Positions 10,301 through 20,718 of a stretch of 64,000 bases of DNA are shown piece by piece. The translations under genes and the position numbers were made by a program. The notes under the pieces are model-generated. The model was not told the origin of the DNA and did no database searches. It saw nothing but the letters and a program-made list of their open reading frames with translations. Positions within the stretch are counted from its first letter, which is position 1. Every line of letters starts with the position of its first letter. This DNA comes from an uncultured Psychroserpens sp. Its GTDB lineage: Bacteria > Bacteroidota > Bacteroidia > Flavobacteriales > Flavobacteriaceae. Where the stretch lies: NCBI RefSeq assembly GCF_947492715.1, contig NZ_CANLNS010000001.1, forward strand, positions 1-64,000, written 5' to 3'.

Positions 10301-11688
10301 GCTTTCCCTTCAATTAATTTTGGTTGGAATGCTTGAATACCAAGTCTGTGTAATGTAGGAGCACGGTTTAATAACACTGGATGTCCTTTAAGAACATTCT
10401 CTAAGATATCCCAAACTACAGGCTCTTTTCTATCTATAATTTTCTTTGCAGATTTTACAGTTTTTACAATTCCTCTTTCGATTAATTTTCTAATGATAAA
10501 AGGCTTATAAAGTTCAGCTGCCATGTTCTTAGGCAATCCACATTCGAATAATTTTAATTCTGGTCCAACAACAATAACCGAACGCGCAGAGTAATCAACA
10601 CGTTTACCAAGTAAGTTTTGACGGAAACGTCCTTGCTTACCTTTTAATGAATCGGATAATGATTTTAATGGTCTATTAGAATCAGTCTTTACAGCAGATG
10701 CTTTACGTGTGTTATCAAACAATGAATCTACAGATTCTTGTAGCATACGCTTCTCATTACGTAAGATAACTTCTGGTGCTTTGATTTCAACTAAACGCTT
10801 TAAACGGTTATTACGAATAATAACACGACGATAAAGATCATTTAAATCAGATGTTGCAAAACGTCCACCATCTAAAGGCACTAAAGGTCTTAATTCTGGT
10901 GGAATAATTGGAATAGCCTTCATGATCATCCATTCTGGCTTATTCTCTCTATTAGCATTAGAATCTCTAAATGCTTCAACAACTTGTAAGCGTTTTAATG
11001 CTTCTGTTTTACGTTGCTTCGATGTTTCAGTATTGGCCTTGTGACGTAACTGAAATGACAATTCGTTTAAATCGATTCTTGATAACAATTCGATTAAACA
11101 TTCAGCACCCATTTTAGCGATAAACTTGTTAGGGTCTGTATCATCTAAATGTCTATTCTCCTGAGGAAGAGCTTCCATGATATTTAGATATTCCTCTTCA
11201 GTTAAGAAATCCATTTTTTGTAATGGTTCTCCTTCGGCATTTTTAGCCTCACCAGGTTGAATAACAACATAACGTTCGTAATAGATAATCATATCCAAAC
11301 GTTTTGATGGTAAACCTAATAAGTATCCAATTTTATTTGGTAATGAACGGAAATACCAAATGTGTGCAACAGGCACAACAAGGTTGATATGACCAACACG
11401 ATCACGTCTTACTTTCTTTTCAGTTACTTCAACACCACAACGGTCACAAACAATACCTTTGTAACGTATTCTTTTATATTTACCACAAGCACATTCAAAA
11501 TCCTTCACAGGACCAAAAATACGCTCACAGAATAAACCATCTCTTTCTGGTTTATGTGTTCGATAATTAATAGTTTCTGGTTTTAAAACTTCACCACGAG
11601 ATGCTGCTAAAACAGATTCTGGAGATGCTAAACCAATGGAGATTTTATTAAATCTCTGTACTGTATTCTTATCTTGTCTTCTTGCCAT
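7387..11688 (-). CDS. rpoC: DNA-directed RNA polymerase subunit beta'
   Basis: Catalytic beta' subunit of RNA polymerase, 1433 residues, normal for Bacteroidota. Visible motifs: N-terminal zinc site C66, C68, C81, C84; the bridge and clamp regions; the Mg-binding NADFDGDQM at about residue 475; a second zinc site in [15 protein letters not shown]; and the trigger-loop region near [16 protein letters not shown]. The start [13 protein letters not shown] is the family start. It lies 62 bp downstream of rpoB, with a perfect 8-bp hairpin in the spacer, and a terminator follows. Confidence 0.98.
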   Translation of the reverse strand: MARRQDKNTVQRFNKISIGLASPESVLAASRGEVLKPETINYRTHKPERDGLFCERIFGPVKDFECACGKYKRIRYKGIVCDRCGVEVTEKKVRRDRVGHINLVVPVAHIWYFRSLPNKIGYLLGLPSKRLDMIIYYERYVVIQPGEAKNAEGEPLQKMDFLTEEEYLNIMEALPQENRHLDDTDPNKFIAKMGAECLIELLSRIDLNELSFQLRHKANTETSKQRKTEALKRLQVVEAFRDSNANRENKPEWMIMKAIPIIPPELRPLVPLDGGRFATSDLNDLYRRVIIRNNRLKRLVEIKAPEVILRNEKRMLQESVDSLFDNTRKASAVKTDSNRPLKSLSDSLKGKQGRFRQNLLGKRVDYSARSVIVVGPELKLFECGLPKNMAAELYKPFIIRKLIERGIVKTVKSAKKIIDRKEPVVWDILENVLKGHPVLLNRAPTLHRLGIQAFQPKLIEGKAIQLHPLVCTAFNADFDGDQMAVHLPLGPEAILEAQLLMLASHNILNPANGSPVTVPSQDMVLGLYYMTKHRKTDKDYTVKGEGLTFYSPDEVTIAYNEKKVDLNAGIKVRTQDFNAEGELTTQIIETTVGRVLFNEKVPAAAGYINEVLTKKSLRDIIHGILKVTSVPETAAFLDEIKTLGYKFAFQGGLSFSLGDIIIPAEKQGMIDKANGLVDGIMGNYNMGLITNNERYNQVIDIWTSTNAELTELSMKRIREDQQGFNSVFMMLDSGARGSKEQIRQLTGMRGLMAKPKKSNAGGGEIIENPILSNFKEGLSILEYFISTHGARKGLADTALKTADAGYLTRRLVDVSQDVIIYTEDCGTLRGIEVNPLKKNEEIIETLEKRIVGRTSLNDVYDPLTEELLVEAGGHIDDAIAKRIGDSPLDSIEVRSALTCEAKKGICSKCYGRNLATGKMVQRGEAVGVVAAQSIGEPGTQLTLRTFHVGGIAGNISEENKLVVKFDGVAEIEDLKTVKSTDNDGKEVDVVISRTSELKLVDAKTGITLSTNNIPYGSFIYVKPGDKVKNGDTICQWDPYNGVIISEFAGKVKYENIEQGVTYQVEIDEQTGFQEKVISESRNKKLIPTLHIEDSKGETIRSYNLPVGAHLMIDDGEKIKVGKILVKIPRKSAKAGDITGGLPRVTELFEARNPSNPAVVSEIDGVVSFGKIKRGNREIIIESKLGEIKKYLVKLSNQILVQENDYVKAGMPLSDGSITPNDILNIKGPAAVQQYLVNEVQEVYRLQGVKINDKHFEVVVRQMMRKVKIIDSGDTIFLEDQLVHKSDFIEENDKIFGMKVVEEPGDSENLKAGQILSSRELRDENSILRREDKTLVSARDAQPATATPILQGITRASLQTKSFISAASFQETTKVLNEAAVNAKVDDLEGLKENVIVGHRIPAGTGVRKFDSIIVGSKEEFNEMMKAKEEMNYN

Positions 11689-11709
11689 AATATTATGTGG
11701 TTACCGTAT

Positions 11710-11729
11710 GGACAGCTCGAAAGCTGTCC
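11710..11729 (-). other. rpoB-rpoC spacer hairpin
   Basis: Perfect stem GGACAGCT/AGCTGTCC with a four-base TTCG loop on the transcribed strand. There is no U-run after it, so it is more likely an RNA processing or stability element than a terminator. Confidence 0.65.
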
Positions 11730-11750
11730 TTACTAGCAAAATTTTTCAAA

Positions 11751-14700
11751 TTATTCTTCTAATCTAATATCTAATCCTAATCCTTTCAATTCGTGCATAA
11801 GTACGTTGAAAGATTCAGGTAGTCCTGGTTCTGGCATTGGCTCTCCTTTTACGATTGCTTCGTAAGTTTTAGCTCTACCTATAACATCATCAGATTTTAC
11901 TGTTAAGATTTCACGTAATGTACTTGACGCTCCATAAGCCTCAAGTGCCCAAACCTCCATCTCACCAAAACGCTGACCACCAAATTGTGCTTTACCACCT
12001 AAAGGTTGTTGCGTAATTAATGAGTATGGTCCAATTGAACGTGCGTGCATCTTATCGTCAATCATATGACCTAGTTTAATCATATAAATCACACCTACTG
12101 TTGCTGGTTGATCAAAACGATCTCCTGTTCCACCGTCATATAAGTATGTATGACCAAATCTTGGCACATCTGCTTCATCTGTAAACGCATTAATTTGATC
12201 TAAGGTAGCACCATCAAAAATTGGAGTCGCGTATGTACGACCTAATTTTTGTCCGGCCCATCCTAAAACAGTTTCGTATATCTGTCCGATGTTCATACGA
12301 GATGGTACACCTAATGGATTTAATACGATATCAACTGGCGTTCCATCTTCTAAGAATGGCATATCTTCTTGACGAACAATACGTGCAACAATACCTTTGT
12401 TACCGTGACGTCCTGCCATTTTATCACCTACTTTTAGTTTACGTTTTTTAGCAACATAAACCTTAGCTAGTTTGATAATACCTGCTGGTAATTCATCACC
12501 TACAGAAATTGTAAACTTCTCACGACGTAATGATCCTTGAAGGTCATTTTCTTTAATTTTATAGTTGTGAATTAAATCTGCAACTAAAGAATTTAAGTGA
12601 TCGTCTGTTGTCCAAGTTCCTGAAGTTAAATGTGTATAATCATCGACAGCGTTTAACATCTTAAGTGTATATTTCTTTCCTTTTGGAATGATTTCTTCAC
12701 CTAAGTCATTATAGATACCTTGTGCCGTTTTACCATTAACAAGAGCAAATAATTTATCGACTAAAACAGCCTGTAAATCATCAAACTTCTTGTAATAGAT
12801 ATTTTCTAATGCTTCAATATCTTCTTTATCTTTTGCTCTCTTGCGCTTGTCTTTTATTGCTCTCGAGAATAATTTTTTCTCAATAACAACACCATGTAAT
12901 GAAGGAGAAGCTTTTAACGACGCATCTTTTACGTCTCCTGCTTTATCTCCAAAGATAGCACGTAGTAACTTTTCTTCTGGTGTAGGGTCAGATTCTCCTT
13001 TAGGTGTAATCTTACCAATAAGAATATCACCAGGCTTAATCTCAGCACCAATTCTAATCATACCATTTTCATCAAGGTCTTTTGTAGCCTCTTCTGAAAC
13101 ATTAGGAATATCATTAGTTAGTTCTTCATTACCTAATTTAGTATCTCTAACTTCTAATGAATATTCATCGATATGAATAGAAGTAAATATATCGTCACGA
13201 ACTACTTTTTCAGAAATTACAATCGCATCCTCAAAGTTGTAACCTTTCCAAGGCATGAATGCCACTTTCATGTTACGACCTAATGCCAATTCTCCATTTT
13301 CAGTAGCATAACCTTGACAAAGTACTTGTCCTTTTTTAACCTTATCACCTTTCTCAACGATTGGTTTTAGGTTGATAGATGTACCTTGATTCGTTTTTCT
13401 AAATTTCACTAGTGGATACGTTTTAGTATCACTATCAAAACTTACCATCGCTTCCTCATCTGTACGTTCGTACCTTATTGTGATTTCGTTTGCATCTACA
13501 TACTCTACAACTCCATTTCCTTCAGCATTGATTAATACTCTAGAATCTGAAGCCACTTGACGCTCAAGACCAGTTCCAACGATTGGTGCTTGTGGGCGTA
13601 ATAGTGGTACAGCTTGACGCATCATGTTAGATCCCATCAATGCACGGTTGGCATCATCATGTTCTAAGAACGGAATCAATGATGCAGAAATTGATGCAAT
13701 CTGATTAGGCGCAACATCTGTATAATGTACATTAGCTGGATCAATTACAGGGAAATCACCTTCTTGACGTGCAATAATTTTGTCTTCAAGGATTTTTCCA
13801 TTGTCATCAACACGAATATTCGCCTGAGCGATTAACATGTCTTCCTCTTCTTCTGCACTTAAATATGTAGGTGCATTTTTAATATCTACAACACCATCAT
13901 CTGCTTTTCTATAAGGTGTTTCAATGAATCCCATTGAATTCACTTTAGCATATACCGATAAAGATGAAATTAATCCAATGTTTGGCCCTTCAGGAGTTTC
14001 AATTGGACATAATCTTCCGTAGTGCGTATAGTGAACATCACGAACCTCAAAACCTGCTCTTTCTCTAGATAAACCTCCTGGTCCTAAAGCTGATAAACGA
14101 CGTTTATGCGTAATCTCTGCCAATGGATTGGTTTGATCCATAAACTGAGATAATTGGTTTGTTCCAAAGAATGAATTAATAACAGACGATAATGTCTTTG
14201 CATTAATTAAATCAATTGGAGTAAATACTTCGTTATCACGAACATTCATACGTTCACGAATAGTACGAGCCATACGTGCTAAACCAACACCAAATTGAGA
14301 TGATAATTGTTCTCCTACTGTACGTACACGACGGTTAGATAAGTGATCAATATCATCAATCTCTGCTTTAGAATTGATAAGTTCGATTAAGTATTTTATA
14401 ATAGTAATGATATCCTCTTTGGTAAGCACTTGCTTATCCATTCCAATATCCAGTCCTAATTTTTTATTCATTCTATAACGACCTACTTCACCCAAAGAGT
14501 AACGTTGGTCTGAAAAGAATAACTTGTCAATTATACCACGTGCTGTTTCCTCATCTGGCGGCTCAGCATTACGTAATTGACGATAGATATGTTCAACAGC
14601 TTCTTTTTCAGAATTTGTTGGATCTTTTTGTAATGTATTATGAATAATTGCGTAATCTCCTTGTTGTGATGTTTCTTTATGTAAAAGAATAGTTTTCACA

Positions 14701-15563
14701 CCTGCTTCAAGAATTTCTTCAATATTGTCTTTATCTATAACAGTATCACGATCTAATACAATTTCGTTACGCTCGATAGATACAACCTCTCCAGTATCTT
14801 CATCTACGAAATCTTCATGCCATGTATTTAACACACGTGCAGCTAGCTTACGATCGATTACTTTTTTAAGTCCAGATTTTGATACTTTAACCTCTTCGGC
14901 AAGATCAAAAATCTCAAGAATATCTTTATCGCGTTCAAAACCGATAGCTCTAAAAAGTGTTGTTACAGGTAACTTTTTCTTTCTATCGATATAAGCATAC
15001 ATTACTTGATTGATATCTGTAGCGAATTCAATCCAAGATCCTTTAAATGGGATAACTCTTGCAGAATATAATTTAGTACCATTAGCATGGAACGACTGGC
15101 TAAAGAATACACCAGGTGATCTATGTAATTGTGATACTACAACGCGCTCTGCACCATTGATACAGAAAGTTCCGCTAGGAGTCATGTAAGGAATAGTTCC
15201 TAAATATACGTCTTGAACAATCGTTTCAAAGTCTTCATGTTCTGGATCTGTACAATACAGTTTTAGACGTGCTTTAAGTGGCACACTGTATGTAAGTCCT
15301 CTTTCGATACATTCTTCAATTGTATATCTAGGTGGATCAATAAAATAATCCAAGAATTCTAATACAAATTGGTTACGAGTATCTGTAATTGGAAAGTTTT
15401 CCATGAAGGTATTGTATAGTCCTTCATTTCCTCTTTCTTCTGATTTTGTCTCTAACTGGAAAAAATCCTGGAAGGATTTGATTTGAATATCCAAGAAATC
15501 TGGATATTCAGTTCTGTTTACTATGGAAGAGAAATTTAATCTTTCAGCTGTATTTGCTAACAT
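11751..15563 (-). CDS. rpoB: DNA-directed RNA polymerase subunit beta
   Basis: Second catalytic subunit of RNA polymerase, 1270 residues. The rifampicin-binding region reads [20 protein letters not shown] then [16 protein letters not shown], with the residues matching E. coli D516, H526 and S531 all unmodified, so no classic rifampicin-resistance change is present. Other conserved segments are [14 protein letters not shown], the [12 protein letters not shown] motif and the C-terminal [14 protein letters not shown]. It follows rplL after 124 bp that hold an attenuator-like hairpin, and is co-directional with rpoC. Confidence 0.98.
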   Translation of the reverse strand: MLANTAERLNFSSIVNRTEYPDFLDIQIKSFQDFFQLETKSEERGNEGLYNTFMENFPITDTRNQFVLEFLDYFIDPPRYTIEECIERGLTYSVPLKARLKLYCTDPEHEDFETIVQDVYLGTIPYMTPSGTFCINGAERVVVSQLHRSPGVFFSQSFHANGTKLYSARVIPFKGSWIEFATDINQVMYAYIDRKKKLPVTTLFRAIGFERDKDILEIFDLAEEVKVSKSGLKKVIDRKLAARVLNTWHEDFVDEDTGEVVSIERNEIVLDRDTVIDKDNIEEILEAGVKTILLHKETSQQGDYAIIHNTLQKDPTNSEKEAVEHIYRQLRNAEPPDEETARGIIDKLFFSDQRYSLGEVGRYRMNKKLGLDIGMDKQVLTKEDIITIIKYLIELINSKAEIDDIDHLSNRRVRTVGEQLSSQFGVGLARMARTIRERMNVRDNEVFTPIDLINAKTLSSVINSFFGTNQLSQFMDQTNPLAEITHKRRLSALGPGGLSRERAGFEVRDVHYTHYGRLCPIETPEGPNIGLISSLSVYAKVNSMGFIETPYRKADDGVVDIKNAPTYLSAEEEEDMLIAQANIRVDDNGKILEDKIIARQEGDFPVIDPANVHYTDVAPNQIASISASLIPFLEHDDANRALMGSNMMRQAVPLLRPQAPIVGTGLERQVASDSRVLINAEGNGVVEYVDANEITIRYERTDEEAMVSFDSDTKTYPLVKFRKTNQGTSINLKPIVEKGDKVKKGQVLCQGYATENGELALGRNMKVAFMPWKGYNFEDAIVISEKVVRDDIFTSIHIDEYSLEVRDTKLGNEELTNDIPNVSEEATKDLDENGMIRIGAEIKPGDILIGKITPKGESDPTPEEKLLRAIFGDKAGDVKDASLKASPSLHGVVIEKKLFSRAIKDKRKRAKDKEDIEALENIYYKKFDDLQAVLVDKLFALVNGKTAQGIYNDLGEEIIPKGKKYTLKMLNAVDDYTHLTSGTWTTDDHLNSLVADLIHNYKIKENDLQGSLRREKFTISVGDELPAGIIKLAKVYVAKKRKLKVGDKMAGRHGNKGIVARIVRQEDMPFLEDGTPVDIVLNPLGVPSRMNIGQIYETVLGWAGQKLGRTYATPIFDGATLDQINAFTDEADVPRFGHTYLYDGGTGDRFDQPATVGVIYMIKLGHMIDDKMHARSIGPYSLITQQPLGGKAQFGGQRFGEMEVWALEAYGASSTLREILTVKSDDVIGRAKTYEAIVKGEPMPEPGLPESFNVLMHELKGLGLDIRLEE

Positions 15564-15627
15564 CGATGAACGAGATTTTGATTAAAAAATTTACTAGTTT
15601 ATTTGTGCACCTTTTTATACACAAAAG

Positions 15628-15665
15628 GGTTTAGGTCATTCCGAGTGTTTCGGAAGACCTAAACC
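15628..15665 (-). other. rplL-rpoB intergenic hairpin (attenuator-like)
   Basis: Arms GGTTTAGGTC (15628-15637) and GACCTAAACC (15656-15665) extend inward through TTCCGA/TCGGAA with a single bulged base, about 16 bp in all. On the transcript it is followed by CUUUUG, a weak U-run. E. coli has an attenuator and an RNase III site in the same intergenic position, so an analogous role is inferred. Confidence 0.7.
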
Positions 15666-15687
15666 ATAATTTGTAGGTTTGTTAAGC

Positions 15688-16065
15688 TTACTTAAGCTCA
15701 ACCTCCGCTCCTGCTTCTTCTAATTGAGATTTTAGAGCTTCAGCTTCGTCTTTAGCAACACCTTCTTTGATAGCACTTGGTGCTTCGTCTACTAAACCTT
15801 TAGCTTCTTTTAATCCTAAACCAGTTAATTCTTTAACTAATTTTACAACAGCTAATTTAGAACCACCTGCTGCTTTAAGGATTACGTCGAATTCTGTTTT
15901 TTCTTCAGCTGCGTCTCCACCTGCTGCTCCGCCACCTGCTGCTACTGCTACTGCTGCTGCTGCTGGTTCGATACCATATTCGTCTTTTAATATTGTAGCT
16001 AATTCATTAACTTCTTTTACTGTTAAATTAACTAATTGTTCTGCGAAATCTTTTAAATCTGCCAT
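15688..16065 (-). CDS. rplL: 50S ribosomal protein L7/L12 (bL12)
   Basis: Stalk protein that recruits translation factors to the ribosome; 125 residues. It has the N-terminal dimerisation helices ([20 protein letters not shown]), an Ala/Gly-rich hinge (about residues 36-55) and the C-terminal factor-binding domain ([27 protein letters not shown]). It lies 60 bp after rplJ in the same direction, the standard L10-L12 gene pair. A strong frame on the other strand is a shadow caused by the Ala-rich hinge. Confidence 0.98.
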   Translation of the reverse strand: MADLKDFAEQLVNLTVKEVNELATILKDEYGIEPAAAAVAVAAGGGAAGGDAAEEKTEFDVILKAAGGSKLAVVKLVKELTGLGLKEAKGLVDEAPSAIKEGVAKDEAEALKSQLEEAGAEVELK

Positions 16066-16125
16066 TTTCTATCGTTTTAATAATTTTAATAAAATATAAT
16101 TTGTTTTAAGTGCGTACTTATTTGA

Positions 16126-16647
16126 TTATCCTTCTTTTTCGGATAATGTTTTGATAATACCTGCAATTGTTCCACCACCTGATTTAAGTGCTGAAATAAC
16201 ATTCTTAGCTGGCGATTGTAATAATCCAACAATCTCTCCTATCAACTCTTCTTTAGACTTGATATCAACTAACATGTCTAATTGATCATCGCCAATGTAA
16301 ACTGCCTCTTCAATAAAAGCTCCTTTAAGCAACGGCTTTTCAGATTTTTTACGGAAGTTCTTAATTACTTTAGCTGGAGCGTTACCAGTTTCAGAATACA
16401 TTACAGAAGTATTACCTTTTAAAACTGTAGGAAGTTCTCCGAAATCTCTATCAGAGGCCTCCATAGCTTTAGTTAATAATGTATTTTTTACTACGTTTAA
16501 TTGTACGTTTGCTTTGTAACAAGCACGACGTAAATCTGAAGTGCTACCTGCGTTTAATCCAGATATATCTGTTAAATAGATATTTGTATTATCTGCTAAC
16601 TGTGCAGTTAACTCTTCAATTACTTGTGATTTTTCTTCTCTTGTCAT
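16126..16647 (-). CDS. rplJ: 50S ribosomal protein L10 (uL10)
   Basis: Base of the ribosomal stalk, 173 residues, binding 23S rRNA and L12 dimers. The opening MTREEKSQVIEELTAQL, the core LRRACYKANVQLNVVKNTLL and the L12-binding C-terminal helix are clear. Only 20 bp separate it from rplA, leaving no room for the longer L10-binding leader known from other phyla, so autoregulation by that route is unlikely unless the site lies inside rplA. Confidence 0.97.
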   Translation of the reverse strand: MTREEKSQVIEELTAQLADNTNIYLTDISGLNAGSTSDLRRACYKANVQLNVVKNTLLTKAMEASDRDFGELPTVLKGNTSVMYSETGNAPAKVIKNFRKKSEKPLLKGAFIEEAVYIGDDQLDMLVDIKSKEELIGEIVGLLQSPAKNVISALKSGGGTIAGIIKTLSEKEG

Positions 16648-16667
16648 AATATTAAAGATTTAACTAC

Positions 16668-17354
16668 TTAACTAAATTTAGGATCAATTGCTATACTAGG
16701 ACTCATTGTGCTTGACATGAAAATACTTTTCATATAAACACCTTTAGACGCAGTTGGTTTTAATTTATTTAACGTTGATAATAACTCATTTGCGTTACCA
16801 ACTAATTTTTCAGCACTAAAAGATGCTTTTCCAATTGGAGCGTGAACGATTCCTGTTTTATCTACTTTAAAATCAATTTTACCAGCTTTCACCTCAGATA
16901 CTGCTTTAGCAACATCCATAGTAACAGTTCCTGTTTTTGGGTTTGGCATAAGACCTCTTGGTCCTAATACTCTACCTAACGGTCCTAGTTTCCCCATGAT
17001 AGCGGGCATGGTAACGATAACGTCAACATCTGTCCAGCCACCTTTGATTTTCTCTAGGTACTCATCTAATCCTACGTAATCTGCTCCTGCCGCTTTAGCT
17101 TCCTCTTCTTTATCTGGAGTAACTAATGCAAGAACTTTCATGTCTTTACCTGTTCCGTGAGGAAGAGATACTACACCTCTTACCATTTGATTTGCTTTAC
17201 GAGGATCTACTCCAAGTCTTACAGCTAAATCTACAGAGGCATCAAACTTTGTATACGTAATTTCCTTTAATAATGCCGAAGCTTCTTCTAGAGAGTATAA
17301 TTTATTCTTCTCTACTTTAGCTCTTGCTTCTTTTTGTTTTTTTGTTATTGCCAT
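16668..17354 (-). CDS. rplA: 50S ribosomal protein L1 (uL1)
   Basis: L1 stalk protein near the ribosomal E site, 228 residues, also a translational repressor of its own operon in many bacteria. Signature stretches include [40 protein letters not shown] and [14 protein letters not shown]. It lies 12 bp after rplK, consistent with translational coupling. I did not find an unmistakable L1-binding mRNA site upstream of rplK. Confidence 0.98.
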   Translation of the reverse strand: MAITKKQKEARAKVEKNKLYSLEEASALLKEITYTKFDASVDLAVRLGVDPRKANQMVRGVVSLPHGTGKDMKVLALVTPDKEEEAKAAGADYVGLDEYLEKIKGGWTDVDVIVTMPAIMGKLGPLGRVLGPRGLMPNPKTGTVTMDVAKAVSEVKAGKIDFKVDKTGIVHAPIGKASFSAEKLVGNANELLSTLNKLKPTASKGVYMKSIFMSSTMSPSIAIDPKFS

Positions 17355-17366
17355 TTCAAATCGTTT

Positions 17367-17807
17367 TTAGTTAGGAGCTTCTCCGCCTCTAACAGTGATA
17401 CCCATTGATCTTGCAGTTCCTGCAACCATCTTCATTGCAGAGTTTATGCTAAATGCATTTAAATCTTGCATTTTGTCTTCTGCGATAGCTTTCACTTGAT
17501 CCCAAGTTACTTTTGCTACTTTCTTTCTGTTCGGTTCACCAGATCCTTTTTTTACTTTGGCCGCTTCCAATAATTGTACCGCAGCTGGAGGAGTCTTGAT
17601 AACAAAGTCGAACGACTTGTCTTTGTAAACTGAAATTACAACTGGAAGAACTTTACCAGGTTTATCCTGAGTTCTAGCGTTGAATTGCTTACAAAATTCC
17701 ATAATATTAACTCCAGCAGCTCCTAAAGCGGGTCCAACCGGTGGCGACGGATTCGCAGCACCTCCCCGAACTTGTAATTTAACTACTTTACCTAATTCTT
17801 TTGCCAT
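17367..17807 (-). CDS. rplK: 50S ribosomal protein L11 (uL11)
   Basis: Forms the GTPase-associated centre with 23S rRNA; 146 residues. The N-terminal domain ([20 protein letters not shown]) and the RNA-binding C-terminal domain ending in [10 protein letters not shown] are intact, including the proline pair targeted by thiopeptide antibiotics. It follows nusG after 74 bp and is the first ribosomal protein gene of the rplKAJL-rpoBC group. Confidence 0.98.
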   Translation of the reverse strand: MAKELGKVVKLQVRGGAANPSPPVGPALGAAGVNIMEFCKQFNARTQDKPGKVLPVVISVYKDKSFDFVIKTPPAAVQLLEAAKVKKGSGEPNRKKVAKVTWDQVKAIAEDKMQDLNAFSINSAMKMVAGTARSMGITVRGGEAPN

Positions 17808-17881
17808 TTTAAAAATTTTAGTTTTGTATATCCTTTATTGTGGAAGCAAAAAAGACATACTATCTATATTTGTAACAATTA

Positions 17882-18439
17882 TTATACTTTTTCAACTTGC
17901 ATATAACTTAATTCTAACGGTGTCTTTCTTCCGAAGATCTTAACCATTACTTCAAGTTTACGCTTTTCTTCATTTATCTTTTCAATAGTACCATCAAATC
18001 CGTTAAAAGGACCGTCGATAACTTTCACTGTTTCTCCTAGCGTGTAAGGTATTGCTACATTTGCATCTGCATCAACAGCTAATTCATCAACCTTACCTAG
18101 CATTCTATTTACTTCAGCTTGTCTTAATGGCACAGGATCACCTCCTTTTGTTTCACCTAAAAAACCTATAACATTAGTAATAGATTTAATAATATGAGGA
18201 ATCTCACCACTTAAGTTAGCCTGAATCATAATATATCCAGGAAAATAAACACGTTCTTTATTTATCTTCTTTCCATTACGAATCTGGATTACTTTTTCCG
18301 TTGGAACTAATACTTGGTCAACATAATCCTCTAACCCTAATCTCGAAATTTCATTTTCGATATAGGCTTTGATTTTATTTTCTTGACCACTTACAGCTCT
18401 AACAACGTACCATTTTTTATTTACATTAGTTTCAGACAT
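17882..18439 (-). CDS. nusG: Transcription termination/antitermination factor NusG
   Basis: NusG binds RNA polymerase and links it to Rho or ribosomes; 185 residues. The NGN domain opens with NKKWYVVRAVSGQENKIK and the C-terminal KOW domain contains VKVIDGPFNGFDGTIEKINEEK. Length and position 15 bp after secE are normal. The ATG at 18439 is chosen because the Trp-Tyr-Val-Val core falls at the usual distance. Confidence 0.97.
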   Translation of the reverse strand: MSETNVNKKWYVVRAVSGQENKIKAYIENEISRLGLEDYVDQVLVPTEKVIQIRNGKKINKERVYFPGYIMIQANLSGEIPHIIKSITNVIGFLGETKGGDPVPLRQAEVNRMLGKVDELAVDADANVAIPYTLGETVKVIDGPFNGFDGTIEKINEEKRKLEVMVKIFGRKTPLELSYMQVEKV

Positions 18440-18454
18440 CCTCTTCTGTGTTGT

Positions 18455-18649
18455 TTAGTTCATTAAAGTAAAGTAAGCCTCAATGACTTTACTAAAAACA
18501 GTATCAACTCCCCAAATAGCCAATGAGAATATGATTGAAAATACAGCGACTAATACGGTTAAGCTTTGCCCCTCTGCCAATGTTGGCCAAGACACATTAT
18601 TCTTTAACTCGTCAAAAGATTCTTTTATATAATTTACAATTCCTGCCAT
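18455..18649 (-). CDS. secE: Preprotein translocase subunit SecE
   Basis: Small membrane subunit of the SecYEG channel, 64 residues with one transmembrane helix (SLTVLVAVFSIIFSLAIWGV). The amphipathic part reads YIKESFDELKNNVSWPTLAE, with the conserved V-x-WP motif. The start is the ATG at 18649; the frame runs further upstream only because it passes through the tRNA-Trp gene. The order tRNA-Trp, secE, nusG is common in bacteria. Confidence 0.95.
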   Translation of the reverse strand: MAGIVNYIKESFDELKNNVSWPTLAEGQSLTVLVAVFSIIFSLAIWGVDTVFSKVIEAYFTLMN

Positions 18650-18664
18650 TTGATTTTTAATTTG

Positions 18665-18737
18665 CACGGGTTGAGAGACTCGAACTCCCGACACCTGGTT
18701 TTGGAGACCAGTGCTCTACCAACTGAGCTAAACCCGT
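18665..18737 (-). tRNA. tRNA-Trp (CCA)
   Basis: On the minus strand a complete cloverleaf begins ACGGGTTTAGCTCAG and ends in CAACCCGTG. The anticodon loop CTCCAAA carries CCA. The acceptor stem ACGGGTT/AACCCGT pairs perfectly; 3' CCA is not encoded. It sits between tuf and secE. Confidence 0.96.
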
Positions 18738-18748
18738 AAATATAAATC

Positions 18749-18776
18749 AAGGCGTTCCGACAAATCGGAACACCTT
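18749..18776 (-). other. tuf to tRNA-Trp spacer hairpin
   Basis: Arms AAGGCGTTCCGA and TCGGAACACCTT form a 12-position stem with one C-A mismatch around a CAAA loop. It is followed on the transcript by an AU-rich but not pure U stretch, so it may be a leaky terminator or a processing site between tuf and the downstream tRNA. Confidence 0.6.
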
Positions 18777-18800
18777 AATTAATATTTATTTGATAAATAT

Positions 18801-19988
18801 TTAGTCTAAAATTTCAGTAACCTGACCTGCACCTACTGTTCTACCACCTTCACGGATTGCGAAACGTAAACCAACGTTCATTGCAATTGGTTGAATTAAT
18901 TCAACAGTGATAGTAAGGTTATCTCCAGGCATTACCATTTCAACTCCATCAGGAAGCGCAATGTTTCCAGTTACGTCAGTTGTACGTACGTAGAACTGTG
19001 GACGGTAGTTGTTATGGAATGGAGTGTGACGTCCACCTTCTTCTTTCTTAAGGATATAAACCTCAGCTTTAAATTTAGCGTGTGGTGTTACAGATCCTGG
19101 CTTAGTAATAACCATACCTCTAGAGATTTGAGTTTTCTCAATACCTCTTAATAAGATACCAGCATTATCTCCAGCTTCTCCTCTATCAAGGATTTGACGG
19201 AACATTTCAATACCAGTAATAGTAGATGTTAATTTCTCAGCACCCATACCAATGATCTCAACTGGATCACCTGTATTTGCAACACCTGTTTCGATACGAC
19301 CTGTAGCAACAGTTCCACGACCAGTAATTGAGAATACATCTTCAATTGGCATTAAGAATGGCTTATCCATATCACGTACTGGCTCTTCGATCCAGCTATC
19401 AACAGCTTCCATTAATTCCATTACTGTATCTACCCACTTTTGCTCACCATTAAGTGCACCTAAAGCAGAACCAGCGATTACAGGACCATTATCTCCATCA
19501 TACTCATAGAATGATAATAAATCTCTGATTTCCATCTCTACTAATTCTAATAACTCTTCATCATCAACCATATCCACTTTATTCATGAATACAACTATAC
19601 GTGGAATACCTACCTGACGTCCTAAAAGGATGTGCTCACGAGTTTGTGGCATTGGACCATCTGTAGCAGCTACAACTAAAATAGCACCATCCATTTGAGC
19701 AGCACCAGTTACCATGTTCTTTACGTAATCGGCGTGACCTGGACAGTCAACGTGAGCGTAATGACGATTTGATGTTTGATACTCTACGTGAGATGTGTTA
19801 ATTGTTATACCTCTCTCTTTTTCTTCAGGAGCGTTATCGATAGTATCGAAATCTCTTGCTTCAGATAAACCTGCATCAGCTAATACTTTAGTAATAGCAG
19901 CAGTTAAAGTTGTTTTACCGTGATCTACGTGTCCAATAGTACCAATGTTTAAGTGTGGTTTTGAACGATCGAAAGTTGCCTTTGCCAT
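18801..19988 (-). CDS. tuf: Elongation factor Tu
   Basis: EF-Tu delivers aminoacyl-tRNA to the ribosome; 395 residues, full length. G1 is GHVDHGKTT (residues 19-27), followed by [21 protein letters not shown] and NKVD. Domains 2 and 3 are intact up to [10 protein letters not shown]. It is directly downstream of four tRNA genes and upstream of tRNA-Trp, so its messenger is probably made from the promoter before tRNA-Thr(UGU) and cut free by tRNA processing enzymes. Confidence 0.98.
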   Translation of the reverse strand: MAKATFDRSKPHLNIGTIGHVDHGKTTLTAAITKVLADAGLSEARDFDTIDNAPEEKERGITINTSHVEYQTSNRHYAHVDCPGHADYVKNMVTGAAQMDGAILVVAATDGPMPQTREHILLGRQVGIPRIVVFMNKVDMVDDEELLELVEMEIRDLLSFYEYDGDNGPVIAGSALGALNGEQKWVDTVMELMEAVDSWIEEPVRDMDKPFLMPIEDVFSITGRGTVATGRIETGVANTGDPVEIIGMGAEKLTSTITGIEMFRQILDRGEAGDNAGILLRGIEKTQISRGMVITKPGSVTPHAKFKAEVYILKKEEGGRHTPFHNNYRPQFYVRTTDVTGNIALPDGVEMVMPGDNLTITVELIQPIAMNVGLRFAIREGGRTVGAGQVTEILD

Positions 19989-20046
19989 TGTTTAATTTAT
20001 TTAATCTTATTTATATTAGTGTTCAATTTAATTTTAATTCGAAAAG

Positions 20047-20118
20047 AGCCAATGACGAGATTTGAACTCGTGACCTCTTCCTTACCAAGGAAACGCTCTA
20101 CCCCTGAGCTACACCGGC
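20047..20118 (-). tRNA. tRNA-Thr (GGU)
   Basis: Minus-strand cloverleaf starting GCCGGTGTAGCTCAG; the anticodon loop TTGGTAA carries GGT. The acceptor stem GCCGGTG/CATTGGC contains two G-U pairs. 3' CCA is not encoded. It is the tRNA nearest to tuf. Confidence 0.95.
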
Positions 20119-20134
20119 GTAAAGTGTTTACTTC

Positions 20135-20171
20135 CTCATTTATTAAATGAGATTCCTGCCTTCGCAGGAAT
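20135..20171 (-). other. Twin hairpins between tRNA-Gly and tRNA-Thr(GGU)
   Basis: Two adjacent perfect hairpins: 20135-20151 (CTCATTT/AAATGAG) and 20152-20171 (ATTCCTGC/GCAGGAAT). The second matches the imperfect palindrome found after rpoC, so this may be a dispersed palindromic repeat inserted in the tRNA spacer. Confidence 0.6.
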
Positions 20172-20176
20172 TTTTG

Positions 20177-20249
20177 AGCGGGAGACCGGGTTCGAACCGG
20201 CGACATTCAGCTTGGAAGGCTGACGCTCTACCAACTGAGCTACTCCCGC
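20177..20249 (-). tRNA. tRNA-Gly (UCC)
   Basis: Minus-strand cloverleaf starting GCGGGAGTAGCTCAG; the anticodon loop CTTCCAA carries TCC. The acceptor stem GCGGGAG/CTCCCGC is perfect. 3' CCA is not encoded. Confidence 0.96.
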
Positions 20250-20294
20250 TTTTATAATCTTTTTACTGATTATAGGTTTTCAATATTTCAAATT

Positions 20295-20321
20295 GGATCA
20301 CCTCGCGTTGTTCGGTGATCC
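20295..20321 (-). other. Hairpin between tRNA-Tyr and tRNA-Gly
   Basis: Perfect 8-bp stem GGATCACC/GGTGATCC with an 11-base loop and no following U-run; probably a spacer or processing structure in the polycistronic tRNA precursor. Confidence 0.5.
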
Positions 20322-20407
20322 TAGATTGAGTTAACAATCCAAGCAATTTTTTAATTCTGTTTTATCAAAAGCTAACTTTTGACAACTTCCTTATTAAAAA
20401 TTGTTTG

Positions 20408-20489
<82 letters not shown>

Positions 20490-20543
20490 AATTTTAAAGA
20501 ACTTTTGCTAAATCTAACACTTGTTATTTCTAGACTTTTTTAG

Positions 20544-20617
20544 AGCCGATGGAGGGACTCGAACCCACGACCTGCTGATTACAAATCAGCTGCTCTAGCC
20601 AGCTGAGCTACATCGGC
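20544..20617 (-). tRNA. tRNA-Thr (UGU)
   Basis: Minus-strand cloverleaf starting GCCGATGTAGCTCAG; the anticodon loop TTTGTAA carries TGT. Acceptor stem GCCGATG/CATCGGC is perfect. It is the first gene of the tRNA-tuf transcription unit, about 45 nt after the predicted start site. Confidence 0.96.
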
Positions 20618-20639
20618 TTTTCTATAACTTTTTCGCTAT

Positions 20640-20666
20640 AAAAAAAGCCCGCTATTTCTAACGGAC
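20640..20666 (-). terminator. hpf terminator
   Basis: On the minus strand an 8-bp stem (GTCCGTTA/TAGCGGGC, with G-U pairs) closes a GAAA tetraloop and is followed by seven Us. It ends the xerC-hpf unit. The predicted start of the next transcript falls in its 5' arm. Confidence 0.8.
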
Positions 20667-20668
20667 TG

Positions 20669-20697
20669 CAAATGTAAAGATTTATTTATTTATTCAA
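20669..20697 (-). promoter_or_regulatory. Promoter of the tRNA-tuf operon
   Basis: On the minus strand a TTG (20697-20695) is followed after 18 bp by TACATTTG (20676-20669), an exact match to the Bacteroidota TTG/TAnnTTTG promoter pattern. The predicted start lies near 20664-20661. Confidence 0.75.
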
Positions 20698-20718
20698 AAC
20701 ATTTTTTGAAAAATTTTA

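Noticed and set aside
11751-15563. Rifampicin-resistance change in rpoB
   Set aside because: The binding region matches the sensitive consensus at the usual resistance positions.
16648-16667. L10-leader regulatory RNA before rplJ
   Set aside because: Only 20 bp separate rplA and rplJ, far too short for the known structure.
17863-17876. TATATTTG on the plus strand near rplK as a promoter
   Set aside because: It points away from all nearby genes, which are on the minus strand.
18650-18694. Longer N-terminus for SecE
   Set aside because: The extra codons are translated tRNA-Trp sequence; the SecE start at 18649 fits the family.
19997-20206. 69-codon minus-strand frame between tuf and the tRNA genes
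   Set aside because: It runs through tRNA-Thr(GGU) and part of tRNA-Gly; the tRNAs explain the sequence.
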